A DNA stretch of 64,000 nucleotides from Marinobacter profundi (lineage in GTDB: Bacteria; Pseudomonadota; Gammaproteobacteria; Pseudomonadales; Oleiphilaceae). The position numbers were made by a program, and so were the translations under genes. The stretch's first letter is position 1. Each line of letters begins with the position of its first letter. The notes under the pieces are model-generated. The model worked only from the letters and a program-made list of their open reading frames with translations, did no database searches and had not been told where the DNA came from. Shown here piece after piece: positions 25,007 to 33,185 of this stretch. Location of the stretch: assembly GCF_002744715.1 (NCBI RefSeq), contig NZ_KZ319368.1:186001-250000 (forward strand), written 5' to 3'.

Positions 25007-25828
25007 ATGCGAACCACCACTGACCTCACCCTGCAACATGACCAGACCGCCGTCGACGCCCTTGCAGAGGCTTCGGGCTTGCCCAAGCAGCGCATCAAAG
25101 ATGCCATGGCCAAGGGCGCCTGCTGGTGGACGTACAAGGGCAAGCAGGTGCGGCTGCGCAAGGCCAAGCGTGAGGTGAAGGCGGGAACCCGGTTACAACT
25201 GTTCTACGACGACGCCGTGCTGGCCCGCAAACCGGAGGCGGCGGAGCTGCTGGAAGACCGTGGTCGCTACTCGGTGTGGTTCAAGCCCCACGGCTTGCTG
25301 GCCCAGGGGTCCCAGTGGGGGGACCATTGCAGCCTGCTGCGCTGGGCCGAGGTGGAGTTAAAGCGGGACTGTTTTCTGGTCCACCGGCTCGACGGGGACG
25401 CCGCCGGGCTGATGCTGATCGCCCACGATGCCCGGGCCGCCGGGGCGCTGTCCCAGCTGTTCTCCGGCCGGACCATGACCAAGGTGTACCAGGCCCGGGT
25501 CGCCGGCCTGCTCGAGGCCACCGACCGGCTGATCGATGCTCCGGTAGACGACAAGCCCGCGCTCAGCCGCGTCACCACGCTGAGCCTTGACGAGTCCGGC
25601 CCCACCAGCCTGTTGCAGGTGACGATTGAGACCGGCCGCAAGCACCAGATCCGCCGACACCTTGCCGGACTTGGTCACGCCATTGTCGGCGACCGGCTGT
25701 ATGGCCAGCCCGCCCCGGTGCCCCTGCAACTGCTGGCCGTCCACCTGGCGTTTGATTGTCCGCTGAGTCGCCGGCGGGTCAGCTTTGACCTGCCCCAGCG
25801 GCTGAACGATCTCACACCGGGTCAGTGA
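25007..25828 (+). CDS. RluA-family RNA pseudouridine synthase
   Basis: Would isomerise a uridine to pseudouridine in rRNA or tRNA. From the ATG at 25007 it has 273 aa; the frame stays open far upstream, but that part is antisense to the lipocalin gene. Residues ~12-70 look like an S4 RNA-binding domain (AVDALAEASGLPKQRIKDAM). The catalytic segment is VHRLDGDAAGLMLIAHD, which keeps the HRLD Asp but has DAAG in place of the usual TSG. The C-terminal motif HQIRRHLAGLGHAIVGDRLYG is typical. The target cannot be assigned to RluA, RluC or RluD. Its stop overlaps the convergent HNH nuclease gene by 7 bp. Confidence 0.88.
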   Translation: MRTTTDLTLQHDQTAVDALAEASGLPKQRIKDAMAKGACWWTYKGKQVRLRKAKREVKAGTRLQLFYDDAVLARKPEAAELLEDRGRYSVWFKPHGLLAQGSQWGDHCSLLRWAEVELKRDCFLVHRLDGDAAGLMLIAHDARAAGALSQLFSGRTMTKVYQARVAGLLEATDRLIDAPVDDKPALSRVTTLSLDESGPTSLLQVTIETGRKHQIRRHLAGLGHAIVGDRLYGQPAPVPLQLLAVHLAFDCPLSRRRVSFDLPQRLNDLTPGQ

Positions 25829-26592
25829 TCCGTAGCCGCTTGCTGCTCTGAGCGCGACAGCCGGCAGGCGCTTTGTTTGATCTGCTGGTAAGCCTGCGTC
25901 TCCGCGTCTGCCAGGGTCAGCCCATAGGTACGCGCCACCCGCAGGAAACGGGCAATGTACTGGCATTGGCCGGCCGGAGGGAGCCATTCGTCCGGCCCCT
26001 TGGCGCCTTTCTGGCGATTGAGGCTGGCCTCGACGCTGAGCAGATTGACGGGATCGTTGGCGAAGCGGATGCGTTGTTCCCGGCTCCAGTTGCTGGCGCC
26101 GCGGTTCCAGGCCCACTTCAGCGGCACCACATGATCGATGTCGATGGCGGAAGGGTCGTGAATGACGTTGCCGGTAAACGGCGATATCCAGCGGCCGGCA
26201 CTGACCTGACACTCCGCGCCCTGCCCTTTGAAGCGAACCGGCCCTGTGGATTGTGCCACCAGGGCCTCCTGCCGCGAATCCCGGCAGTTGCCGTCTTCGT
26301 CCGCCCAGCCACTGCCGAATTCACTGCGCTGGTAGCCCGCATTGCCATCGTCGGCGGCGTTGGCCGCCGGTGTCTGGACCGGCTGGTAATTGGCCGGCAG
26401 GCGGCCGCCACTGTTCAGGCACTCCTGCAGGGTCGGGTGGGGGGTGTAGCTACGAAGGCCGTCGTAATACCGGCTTTCCGGAGGATGGCAGATGCCGGAA
26501 CTGGTCTGGCGCACAGCCGCAACGGCAGGCAGGGCCGGACCCAGACTGAACAACAGGGCGACAACCGCACCAAATACAGCTCTGATGCACAC
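25822..26592 (-). CDS. Secreted HNH (DUF1524-like) endonuclease
   Basis: A predicted extracellular or periplasmic nuclease of 256 aa. A signal peptide runs through residues ~1-25 (AVVALLFSLGPALPAVAA). The HNH core is DIDHVVPLKWAWNRGASNW, followed by FANDPVNLLSVEASLNRQKGAKGPDEWLPP, which matches secreted His-Asn-His nucleases that degrade environmental DNA. Paired cysteines before and after the core (SGICHPPE, CLNSGGR, CRDSR, AECQVS, QCQYIARF) fit an exported, disulfide-bonded protein. The start is a GTG at 26592. Its end overlaps the pseudouridine synthase gene by 7 bp, tail to tail. Confidence 0.85.
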   Translation of the reverse strand: MCIRAVFGAVVALLFSLGPALPAVAAVRQTSSGICHPPESRYYDGLRSYTPHPTLQECLNSGGRLPANYQPVQTPAANAADDGNAGYQRSEFGSGWADEDGNCRDSRQEALVAQSTGPVRFKGQGAECQVSAGRWISPFTGNVIHDPSAIDIDHVVPLKWAWNRGASNWSREQRIRFANDPVNLLSVEASLNRQKGAKGPDEWLPPAGQCQYIARFLRVARTYGLTLADAETQAYQQIKQSACRLSRSEQQAATDH

Positions 26593-26809
26593 CGGGAGGA
26601 ACCTTTTGACTCAGTGGAAGATACTGCCCGACGCGTCTCTTCACTGAGTGTCGTGTTCCATCCCGGGATTGCAGTTGCCAAGGCGCTATCCTAACCGAGG
26701 CCGGCAGGTCACCATAGTGGCCAAAAGGATGAGGTAGCCCTCTGATTACACGATAGTTTTGATGATCAAGGTGTCAATGGCCAGCACGCCAACTGCGATA
26801 CTGGCGGTG

Positions 26810-27358
26810 TTACAGGGACGCCGCCGAACGAGCCGCCTGATCGTAGAGCCCGGAGATCCCCCGCAGGAAACTCGCGATGGAGCCCAGGTCAGTATTTGAG
26901 AACCCGAGGGTGCGGAGGGAATCCACCAGGCAGTTTTCCCGGATCTCAGCGTAGGTCCGGCAGATCGCCTCGCCCTTCCCGGTAATCGAATAGAAGGTTT
27001 CCTTGCCACGCCGCTCGGACGCCACCACCTCTTGTTTCAGCAGTTTCTTGAGTGCGTAGGTGACGGTGTGGGTGTCTTCGACATTCAGCACCAGGCAGAT
27101 ATCCGCGGATTTCTTGGATCGGCCCCGGTGGTTCACGCTGTGCAGCACCAGGATATCCAGGGGGCTGAGATCGGCGAGCCCGGCCGCATTCATGCAGCGT
27201 ACCATCCAGCGATTGAAGGCATTGCCCGCAACAATCAACCCGAATTCGAGCTCCGAGAGCTCCGCTGCACGCCCGGAAAGATGAGAGGAGGACACAATCG
27301 GCCCTACCGACCTCCCGGGCGCAGGTACGCCTGGTTCGATGTCTGGAATCTTGCTCAT
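26810..27358 (-). CDS. MarR-like winged-helix regulator next to the TRAP/pxp cluster
   Basis: A 182-aa protein whose centre (LSPLDILVLHSVNHRGRSKKSADICLVLNVEDTHTVTYALKKLLKQEVV) is a MarR-type winged helix. It is followed by the wing (ERRGKETFYSITGKGEAICRTYAE) and C-terminal dimer helices. It lies 67 bp downstream of dctM and may be co-transcribed with the TRAP genes. Its most likely targets are the TRAP and pxp promoters, where repeated AACGTTTTATC elements occur (30446-30500). The first ~40 residues are probably disordered. Confidence 0.8.
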   Translation of the reverse strand: MSKIPDIEPGVPAPGRSVGPIVSSSHLSGRAAELSELEFGLIVAGNAFNRWMVRCMNAAGLADLSPLDILVLHSVNHRGRSKKSADICLVLNVEDTHTVTYALKKLLKQEVVASERRGKETFYSITGKGEAICRTYAEIRENCLVDSLRTLGFSNTDLGSIASFLRGISGLYDQAARSAASL

Positions 27359-27424
27359 ACGCCTACCACCATCCTGTTCGGTATCTTAAGATCCGGCCTG
27401 GCGGGCCGGGCCGGCGTGAGTCTA

Positions 27425-28729
27425 TCAATTCCCCATTTGACCGGGTAGGTAGGTCACGATCTCCGGGAACACGGTAATCAGCAGCACCCCTGCCAGCAGC
27501 AGCAGGAAATAAGGCAGCGCGGCCATGGCCACCCGGAAAATGTTCTCACCGGTCAAACCCTGAATCACAAACAGGTTGAACCCGACCGGTGGGGTAATCT
27601 GGCTCATTTCCACCACAATCACCAGATAGATTCCAAACCACAGGGGGTCGATGCCCGCCGCCTGCACCATGGGCAGGATCACCGAGGTGGTCAGTACCAC
27701 TACGGAAATGCCGTCCAGAAAACACCCGAGGAGGATGAAGAAGACCGTCAGCGCCAACAGCAGCATGTAGGGCGACAGCGACAGGGTGTTGATCCAGCTC
27801 GCAAGCTCACGGGGAATTCCGGTGAAACCCATCGACACCGTCAGAAAATGGGCGCCAACCAGAATGAAGGCGATCATCGTGGAGGTTTTCACCGTGCCCA
27901 TCAACGCCTCCGCGAAGGTACCGCGGTTCAGCGACCCGCCGCGCCAGGACAGCAGGTGGGCCAGCGCCACACCAACCGCGGCGGACTCGGTGGGAGACGC
28001 CAGGCCGGCATAAATCGAGCCAATTACCCCGACAATCAGGAGCACCACCGGAATCAGCGGCCGGCTGCGGCGGATCTTCTCGGCCAGAGGCAGGGCCTCT
28101 TCCGCTTCCGCCGGAACACCGGCGGGATTCAGCTTGGACCAGATGCCCACATAGCTGGCAAATAACAGCATCAATAACAGCCCGGGCAGAATACCCGCCA
28201 CAAACAGGCGGGCAATCGATTGTTCCGTGGCAACGCCGTAGACAATCAGGATAATGGAGGGCGGGATCAGCAGCCCCAGGGTAGCGGATCCGGCCAGGGT
28301 GCCCAGTATCTGCTTGCGGTCGTAACCACGGCGGGTCAGCTCCGGCACCGACATTTTGCCGATGGTTGCGGCAGTCGCTGCCGACGAACCGGAAATGGCC
28401 GCAAAAATGCCACAGCCGATAATATTGGTGTGCAGCAGGCGTCCCGGCACCCGGCCAACCCAGGGCGCAATGCCGGTGAACATTTGTTCTGAGAGACGGG
28501 AACGGAACAGCACCTCCCCCATCCAGATAAACATCGGCAGGGCGGCCAACTCCCAGGACACGCTGGCGCCATAGAAGGAAGTGGCCAGGCTATCGCCTAC
28601 CGGAATGCTGCTGAAGAACGCAAGAGCCGCAAGACCGGTGGCCGTCAGTGCGAAGGCAACCCAGAGCCCGGCGCCAAGCAGAATCAGAAGCCCCGCGAGC
28701 AACACCAGGCTCATCCAGATCATATCCAT
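27425..28729 (-). CDS. dctM: TRAP transporter large permease, DctM family
   Basis: Large membrane subunit of a tripartite ATP-independent periplasmic transporter, which imports organic acids with a sodium gradient. It has 434 aa with about 12 hydrophobic segments. DctM features include IPVGDSLATSFYGASVSWELAALPMFIWMGE split over the second helix region, GSSAATAATIGKMSVPELTRRGYDR, LIPPSIILIVYGV and the QITPPVGFNLFVIQGL segment. The ATG at 28729 is preceded by CAGGAG, which lies inside the end of dctQ, so the genes are coupled (4-bp gap). The frame stays open beyond this start without a better site. Confidence 0.94.
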   Translation of the reverse strand: MDMIWMSLVLLAGLLILLGAGLWVAFALTATGLAALAFFSSIPVGDSLATSFYGASVSWELAALPMFIWMGEVLFRSRLSEQMFTGIAPWVGRVPGRLLHTNIIGCGIFAAISGSSAATAATIGKMSVPELTRRGYDRKQILGTLAGSATLGLLIPPSIILIVYGVATEQSIARLFVAGILPGLLLMLLFASYVGIWSKLNPAGVPAEAEEALPLAEKIRRSRPLIPVVLLIVGVIGSIYAGLASPTESAAVGVALAHLLSWRGGSLNRGTFAEALMGTVKTSTMIAFILVGAHFLTVSMGFTGIPRELASWINTLSLSPYMLLLALTVFFILLGCFLDGISVVVLTTSVILPMVQAAGIDPLWFGIYLVIVVEMSQITPPVGFNLFVIQGLTGENIFRVAMAALPYFLLLLAGVLLITVFPEIVTYLPGQMGN

Positions 28730-28733
28730 GGTA

Positions 28734-29273
28734 TTACTCCTGAGGGGCTTCGTCTTTGAGGTGACTGATACGACCGGTTGCCAGCCCCACCAGCGCATCG
28801 AGCAGCGCGATGAGCAGGCACACCAGGCCAGCCACCATCACCACTTGCGGGATCCAGAGGGGCACCGGAACCATGCCAATGGACACATCACCGAAGTCAT
28901 AGCTGTCCCAGGCAAGCAGCGCGCAGTACCAGGTTCCGTAACCGGTGATAGCCAGCGCCATCACCGTTACCAGCAGGTCCAAGCCTTTCTGCACACTGGC
29001 CGGCATGGCGCGGTGCACAATATCAACCCGGATATGACCGCCGACCGACAGGGTGTAGGCCAATCCGCTGAACGTTGCTCCCAGCAACAGAAAACCCGCC
29101 AGTTCGGCCAGCCCCGGGACCTGAAGCCCCAGGGAGTCGAACCCGACCGCGAGCAGGACCAGGTCGATGAGGCGGCCCAGTACCTGCAGCACGATCATGA
29201 CCATGATAGCGATCAGCTGTAACGCCGAAACAAAACCACCGAAGCGGTACAGTGAATCCAGTAGTCTGCGCAT
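28734..29273 (-). CDS. dctQ: TRAP transporter small permease, DctQ family
   Basis: Small membrane subunit of the TRAP transporter, 179 aa with four hydrophobic segments (near residues 15-35, 50-70, 90-110 and 135-160). The central GATFSGLAYTLSVGGHIRVDIVHR segment is the DctQ signature. It lies between the binding-protein gene (38 bp upstream) and dctM (4 bp downstream) on the same strand, the standard dctPQM order. Confidence 0.92.
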   Translation of the reverse strand: MRRLLDSLYRFGGFVSALQLIAIMVMIVLQVLGRLIDLVLLAVGFDSLGLQVPGLAELAGFLLLGATFSGLAYTLSVGGHIRVDIVHRAMPASVQKGLDLLVTVMALAITGYGTWYCALLAWDSYDFGDVSIGMVPVPLWIPQVVMVAGLVCLLIALLDALVGLATGRISHLKDEAPQE

Positions 29274-29311
29274 CGACAGGCCCCCTGCTTTACGATTGGA
29301 ACGAGTGGTTA

Positions 29312-30286
29312 TCAGCGGGCCCGGTAGGCCTCAATCAGCGCCTTGCCGTCTTCACCAGCCCGCTCCAGCCACTCCTGTTCCATGGTCGCGCCCACTTCCT
29401 GTAACCGCTTGACCAGCACCTCGCTCGGCTCGGAAACCTCAATGCGGTTTTCACGCATGATGGCGATCTTGGCATCGGTTTCTGCCTTGCTGGCATCCCA
29501 GCCGCGCTTTTCCGCTTCTGCAGCCGCCGACTCAATTGCCTGCTGGACAGACTCCGGAAGCCCCTCGAAAACACGGGTGTTGACGATCACCATATTCTTG
29601 GGCAGCCAAAGCTGGGCATGATTGAAGTGGCTCAGGTAATCCCAGGCACGGGTGTTGGCGCCGGTGGACGGCGAGGTAATCATGGCATCGACACGACCAG
29701 TGCCGAACGCCGTGGGGATATCCGGTACTTCGACCTGGGTCGGGATGGCACCAAACAGCTCAGCCAGCTGTTCGCTGGATTTGTTGTAGGCACGCATCTT
29801 CACACCCTTGAGCTCATCGCCGGTTTCCACCGGAAAGCGGGTGTAAATGCCCTGGGGCGGCCAGGGTACGGCAAACATCAGCTTCAGGCGCTGTGCCTCA
29901 AGACGCTGTGCCAGCACATCACGGGAGGCCTGCCAAAGATCCCAGGCTTCGTCATAGTTGCTGGCAAGGTAAGGCACGGAATCCACTTCAAACAACGGGT
30001 CTTCGTTGGCGAGACGGGACATGATCAACTCGCCGATCGGAACCAGGCCACGGCGCACGGAATTCTTGATTTCGGGGTGCTTGATCAGCGAACCGCCACT
30101 ATGAACCGTAATACTGAGCTCACCATTGGTGGCGGCACTCACGTCTTCCGCAAACTGGCGAATATTAACGGTGTGGAAATTGGAATCGCCATAGGGCGTT
30201 GGCATATCCCACTTGGTCTCTGCCTGGGCGCTCCCCAGCACGGCAGACAGCATCACAGCAGCAAAATACCTGGCTTTTATTTTCAT
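29312..30286 (-). CDS. dctP: TRAP transporter substrate-binding protein, DctP family
   Basis: Periplasmic binding protein of the TRAP transporter. From the ATG at 30286 (AAGGAG seven bases upstream) it has 324 aa with a signal peptide ending in GSAQA (residue ~22). DctP-type features are the first-lobe start WDMPTPYGDSNFHTVNIRQFAEDV, the conserved ligand-carboxylate region FPVETGDELKGVKMRAYNKSSEQL, the GRVDAMITSPSTG segment and the ENRIEVSEPSEVL tail. The ligand is not identifiable by eye. The divergent pxpABC genes suggest 5-oxoproline or a related compound; this is inference from context. Confidence 0.93.
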   Translation of the reverse strand: MKIKARYFAAVMLSAVLGSAQAETKWDMPTPYGDSNFHTVNIRQFAEDVSAATNGELSITVHSGGSLIKHPEIKNSVRRGLVPIGELIMSRLANEDPLFEVDSVPYLASNYDEAWDLWQASRDVLAQRLEAQRLKLMFAVPWPPQGIYTRFPVETGDELKGVKMRAYNKSSEQLAELFGAIPTQVEVPDIPTAFGTGRVDAMITSPSTGANTRAWDYLSHFNHAQLWLPKNMVIVNTRVFEGLPESVQQAIESAAAEAEKRGWDASKAETDAKIAIMRENRIEVSEPSEVLVKRLQEVGATMEQEWLERAGEDGKALIEAYRAR

Positions 30287-30445
30287 CTTTTTCTCCTTAC
30301 TTCCGGGCAACATCACATCGCCGCGGACCGTTATTGTTTGTTTTCCGGGCGCATTCATCGGCACCACACGCACACTCGCTCCGCACAGACACGTCAGATC
30401 TGTGCTTTATTTAACCAAAAGTAGCCATTGCCAGCAGGCATGTCA

Positions 30446-30500
30446 AACGTTTTATCTAAAAACAATACGTATTTTACCGTTGTCTTCCGAACGTTTTATC
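30446..30500. promoter_or_regulatory. Repeated AACGTTTTATC elements in the dctP-pxpA divergent promoter region
   Basis: The 344-bp gap between dctP and pxpA is AT-rich in its middle and holds two identical AACGTTTTATC copies at 30446-30456 and 30490-30500. They are 44 bp apart, about four helical turns. A related ACGTATTTTA lies between them (30468-30477). This is a good candidate operator for a regulator such as the winged-helix protein at 26810. No clear -35/-10 pair was assigned. Confidence 0.5.
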
Positions 30501-30546
30501 GATAAATTGTCTCCATCGGATATTTTTCAGCCACTGTTTTACAATA

Positions 30547-30609
30547 AGGCTCACCATACAGTGCTCACCTATAGCGCTCACTAAGAGTGCTCACCAATAG
30601 AGCTCACTA
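30547..30609 (+). repeat. Five tandem GCTCAC units of ~13 bp in front of pxpA
   Basis: GCTCAC occurs at 30549, 30563, 30576, 30589 and 30602, with spacings of 14, 13, 13 and 13 bp. Flanking bases also repeat: units 2 and 4 share AGTGCTCACC, and units 3 and 5 share GCTCACTAA, so a 26-bp period overlies the 13-bp one. The array ends 22 bp before the pxpA ATG, just short of its ribosome binding site, and is probably within the leader RNA. Confidence 0.75.
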
Positions 30610-30630
30610 ACGACAAATCCGGAGGCGGCC

Positions 30631-31368
30631 ATGTTATTGAATTGTGATTTAGGCGAGAGCTTCGGCGCCTGGACGATGGGCATGGATGAACATGTCATGC
30701 CATTCATTGACCAGGCAAACATCGCCTGTGGTTTCCACGCCGGCGATCCGGTGACCATGCACAAGACCGTGCGCCTGGCCCTGGAGCACGGTGTCGCCCT
30801 GGGCGCACACCCGTCTTACCCTGACCTGCAGGGCTTCGGCCGCCGCTCCATGACACTTCACCCGGAGGAGATTACCGCCCTGGTCAGCTATCAGGTGGGC
30901 GCACTGAGCCACATCGCGGCCTCCGAAGGTGGTGAGCTTAGCTATGTCAAACCCCATGGCGCGCTGTACAACGATATGATGCGCAGCGCTGCCATCCTTG
31001 ATGCCGTACTGAATGCGATCAGCCGCTCGCCCCACCCGCTGGCGCTGATGGCCATGGCCACCGCCGACAACCGCAACCTCAGGGCCGCCTGCGAGCGACA
31101 TAATGTGGAACTGCTGCTGGAGGCCTTCGCGGATCGGGCGTATGACTGCCAGGGCTTTATCGTGCCCCGCAGCACTCCCGGCGCCGTTCACAAGGATGAC
31201 ACGGTGATCATTGCCCAGGCCCGCAACCTTGCCAGCGGCAGCCCGATCCAGACCATCGACGGACAACCTCTGCGGCTCGAAGCCGATACCCTGTGTGTTC
31301 ACGGGGACAATGCCGACTCCGTTGCCGCCGTACGGGCCATTCGCGATGCCCTCAAGGAACTGCACTGA
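30631..31368 (+). CDS. pxpA: 5-oxoprolinase subunit PxpA (LamB/YcsF family)
   Basis: One of three subunits of the ATP-dependent 5-oxoprolinase that opens 5-oxoproline to glutamate. It has 245 aa, the normal length. Family signatures are present: [11 protein letters not shown] at the N-terminus, [39 protein letters not shown] and [24 protein letters not shown] site lies just before the ATG. Its stop overlaps the pxpB start (TGATG), so translation is coupled. Confidence 0.95.
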   Translation: MLLNCDLGESFGAWTMGMDEHVMPFIDQANIACGFHAGDPVTMHKTVRLALEHGVALGAHPSYPDLQGFGRRSMTLHPEEITALVSYQVGALSHIAASEGGELSYVKPHGALYNDMMRSAAILDAVLNAISRSPHPLALMAMATADNRNLRAACERHNVELLLEAFADRAYDCQGFIVPRSTPGAVHKDDTVIIAQARNLASGSPIQTIDGQPLRLEADTLCVHGDNADSVAAVRAIRDALKELH

Positions 31369-32204
31369 TGCTCTGGCGTTACGAAATTACCGGTGCCGAC
31401 ACCATCACCCTGCATTTTGGCGAGCGAATTGATGTGGCACTGGTGACGCGGATCCAGCATGCCTCCACGCTCCTCCGGGAGCAGCTCGGCCCGCGGCTGC
31501 TCGACCTGGTTCCGTCCTACACGACACTGCTATTGCGTTACGACCTGCTGACGGACGACCTGGCCAGCCTGCTGGCAGACGTCAAGACTGCGCTGACAGC
31601 GTTGCCCGAGCCACTGTATGCCGGCGAACCAAGTTCCGGGAATAGCGCCGGGGACCAGCAGGCAGACATTATCGAGATCCCGGTGTTCTATGATGTCAGC
31701 GTGGGGCCGGACCTGGACTCCATCGCGGCCCGCGCGGGCCTTTCCGTTGATGAGGTCATCGCCTGCCACTGCGGCGCCACCTACAACGTGTTCGCCATCG
31801 GGTTTGCCCCGGGCTTTGCCTACCTCGGCGAAGTGCCACGGGAACTGGCAGCGCCCAGACTGGACACGCCCCGGGCAAAGGTACCGCCGGGCGCGGTCGG
31901 CATTGCCGATACCCAGACTGCCATCTACCCCCTCGCCTCCCCGGGTGGCTGGAACCTGATCGGTCGCACGCCGCTGCAGATGTTCGATCCCGACCGGGAG
32001 CGCCCCTCCCTGCTGGATGCAGGACAACGGGTCCGTTTTCGCGCCATCGGGCGGGACGAATACCTTGAGCTCGGGGGACGACTGGACGACCTGCCCTGGG
32101 GAACAGCCGAGGGGCAGAAAACAGCGCGCAAGCAAACGGAAAGCAGGGATCTGGTGAGCAGTGAGCCGGAGACCCGTGACCTGAAGAACGGAGACCGCCA
32201 GTGA
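31368..32204 (+). CDS. pxpB: 5-oxoprolinase subunit PxpB
   Basis: The KipI-like subunit of 5-oxoprolinase. It has 278 aa from the ATG at 31368, which overlaps the pxpA stop; the open frame further upstream is a shadow of pxpA. Motifs typical of the allophanate-hydrolase subunit 1 fold are YDVSVGPDLDSIAARAGLS, VFAIGFAPGFAYLGEVP, RAKVPPGAVGIADTQTAIYP and SPGGWNLIGRTPLQMFD. The C-terminal ~40 residues are polar and look disordered (KQTESRDLVSSEPETRD); most PxpB proteins end earlier. Its end overlaps the pxpC start by 4 bp. Confidence 0.94.
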   Translation: MLWRYEITGADTITLHFGERIDVALVTRIQHASTLLREQLGPRLLDLVPSYTTLLLRYDLLTDDLASLLADVKTALTALPEPLYAGEPSSGNSAGDQQADIIEIPVFYDVSVGPDLDSIAARAGLSVDEVIACHCGATYNVFAIGFAPGFAYLGEVPRELAAPRLDTPRAKVPPGAVGIADTQTAIYPLASPGGWNLIGRTPLQMFDPDRERPSLLDAGQRVRFRAIGRDEYLELGGRLDDLPWGTAEGQKTARKQTESRDLVSSEPETRDLKNGDRQ

Positions 32205-33160
32205 CGTCGCAACCGGGCCTTACCTTTCGCAAACCGGGATTCCTCAGCCTGCTGCAGGACAGCGGCCGGCGGGGGGCCATGCACATGGGACTGGCCACCG
32301 GCGGCGCCATGGATCGCCACGCCTGGGCCTGGGCCAACCGTTTGCTCGGCAACCCGTATGGAACGACAGCCCTGGAGATCACGTTCGGGGGTGTTGAGTT
32401 TACCAGCACCCTGGAAACCCAGATTGCCGTCACCGGTGCCGCGGTACCCTGCCTGGTCAATGGCACGGCGCGGTCGTTGTGGACCACCATTCAGCTGCAC
32501 CCGGGCGATACCGTCACCCTGGGCACGCCGAAAAGCGGGCTGCGGTCCTACCTTGCAGTGCTGGGCGGCTTTCAGGTAACGCCCGGGCTTGGTGGTAGTT
32601 GTGCGACCTTTCCCCGGGAAGGTACCGGCGGCTTGCACCACGATGGCAGACCGCTGGCCGAGGGCGATCACCTGCCCTGCACTCCGGGCCTGAAACCAGT
32701 GCCCAACCGCAAAGTACCGGAACACTGGCAACCGGATTACCGGAGCGAACTGGAGCTTGCGGTGATTCCCTGCGCCCAGATTGAGCGCTTCCCCGCCTCG
32801 GCACTGGAAGCTTTCTTCAGCCAGCCCTATACCCTGACACCCCAGACCGACCGGATGGGGGCCCGGCTGGAAGGTCCGGCTCTCGAAGTAATTGGCAAAA
32901 CGCTGATTTCAGAAGGCACCAGCCTGGGCTCGATCCAGGTACCCGCCAATGGCCAACCGATACTGCTGCTGAACGATCGCCAGACGATCGGCGGTTATCC
33001 CAAGCTCGGCGCCGTCACGCCCCGCAGCCTGGATGACCTCGCCCAGCGCCAGCCCGGCACCCGGCTGAGGTTCCGGCCGACTACCCTGCATGAGACCCAG
33101 TTTCAGGAGCGGCGGTTTCTGACGTTCTTTGCAGCCGGGCAGCCAGCCAGGCGCAGCTGA
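32201..33160 (+). CDS. pxpC: 5-oxoprolinase subunit PxpC
   Basis: The KipA-like (allophanate hydrolase subunit 2 fold) subunit of 5-oxoprolinase, 319 aa. Family motifs are present: LQDSGRRGAMHMGLATGGAMD, NPYGTTALEITFGG, RSYLAVLGGF, SDRMGARLEG-like TDRMGARLEG, and SLGSIQVPANGQPILLLNDRQTIGGYP, followed by KLGAVTPRSLDDLAQ. The start is a GTG at 32201 that overlaps the pxpB stop (GTGA), so all three subunits are coupled in one operon. Confidence 0.94.
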   Translation: MTSQPGLTFRKPGFLSLLQDSGRRGAMHMGLATGGAMDRHAWAWANRLLGNPYGTTALEITFGGVEFTSTLETQIAVTGAAVPCLVNGTARSLWTTIQLHPGDTVTLGTPKSGLRSYLAVLGGFQVTPGLGGSCATFPREGTGGLHHDGRPLAEGDHLPCTPGLKPVPNRKVPEHWQPDYRSELELAVIPCAQIERFPASALEAFFSQPYTLTPQTDRMGARLEGPALEVIGKTLISEGTSLGSIQVPANGQPILLLNDRQTIGGYPKLGAVTPRSLDDLAQRQPGTRLRFRPTTLHETQFQERRFLTFFAAGQPARRS

Positions 33161-33185
33161 TGCGGACTGGCCTGGCGGAGGGAGA

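Noticed and set aside
30547..30609. CRISPR array in front of pxpA
   Set aside because: Repeat units are 13 bp with no unique spacers and no cas genes nearby; it is a simple tandem repeat.
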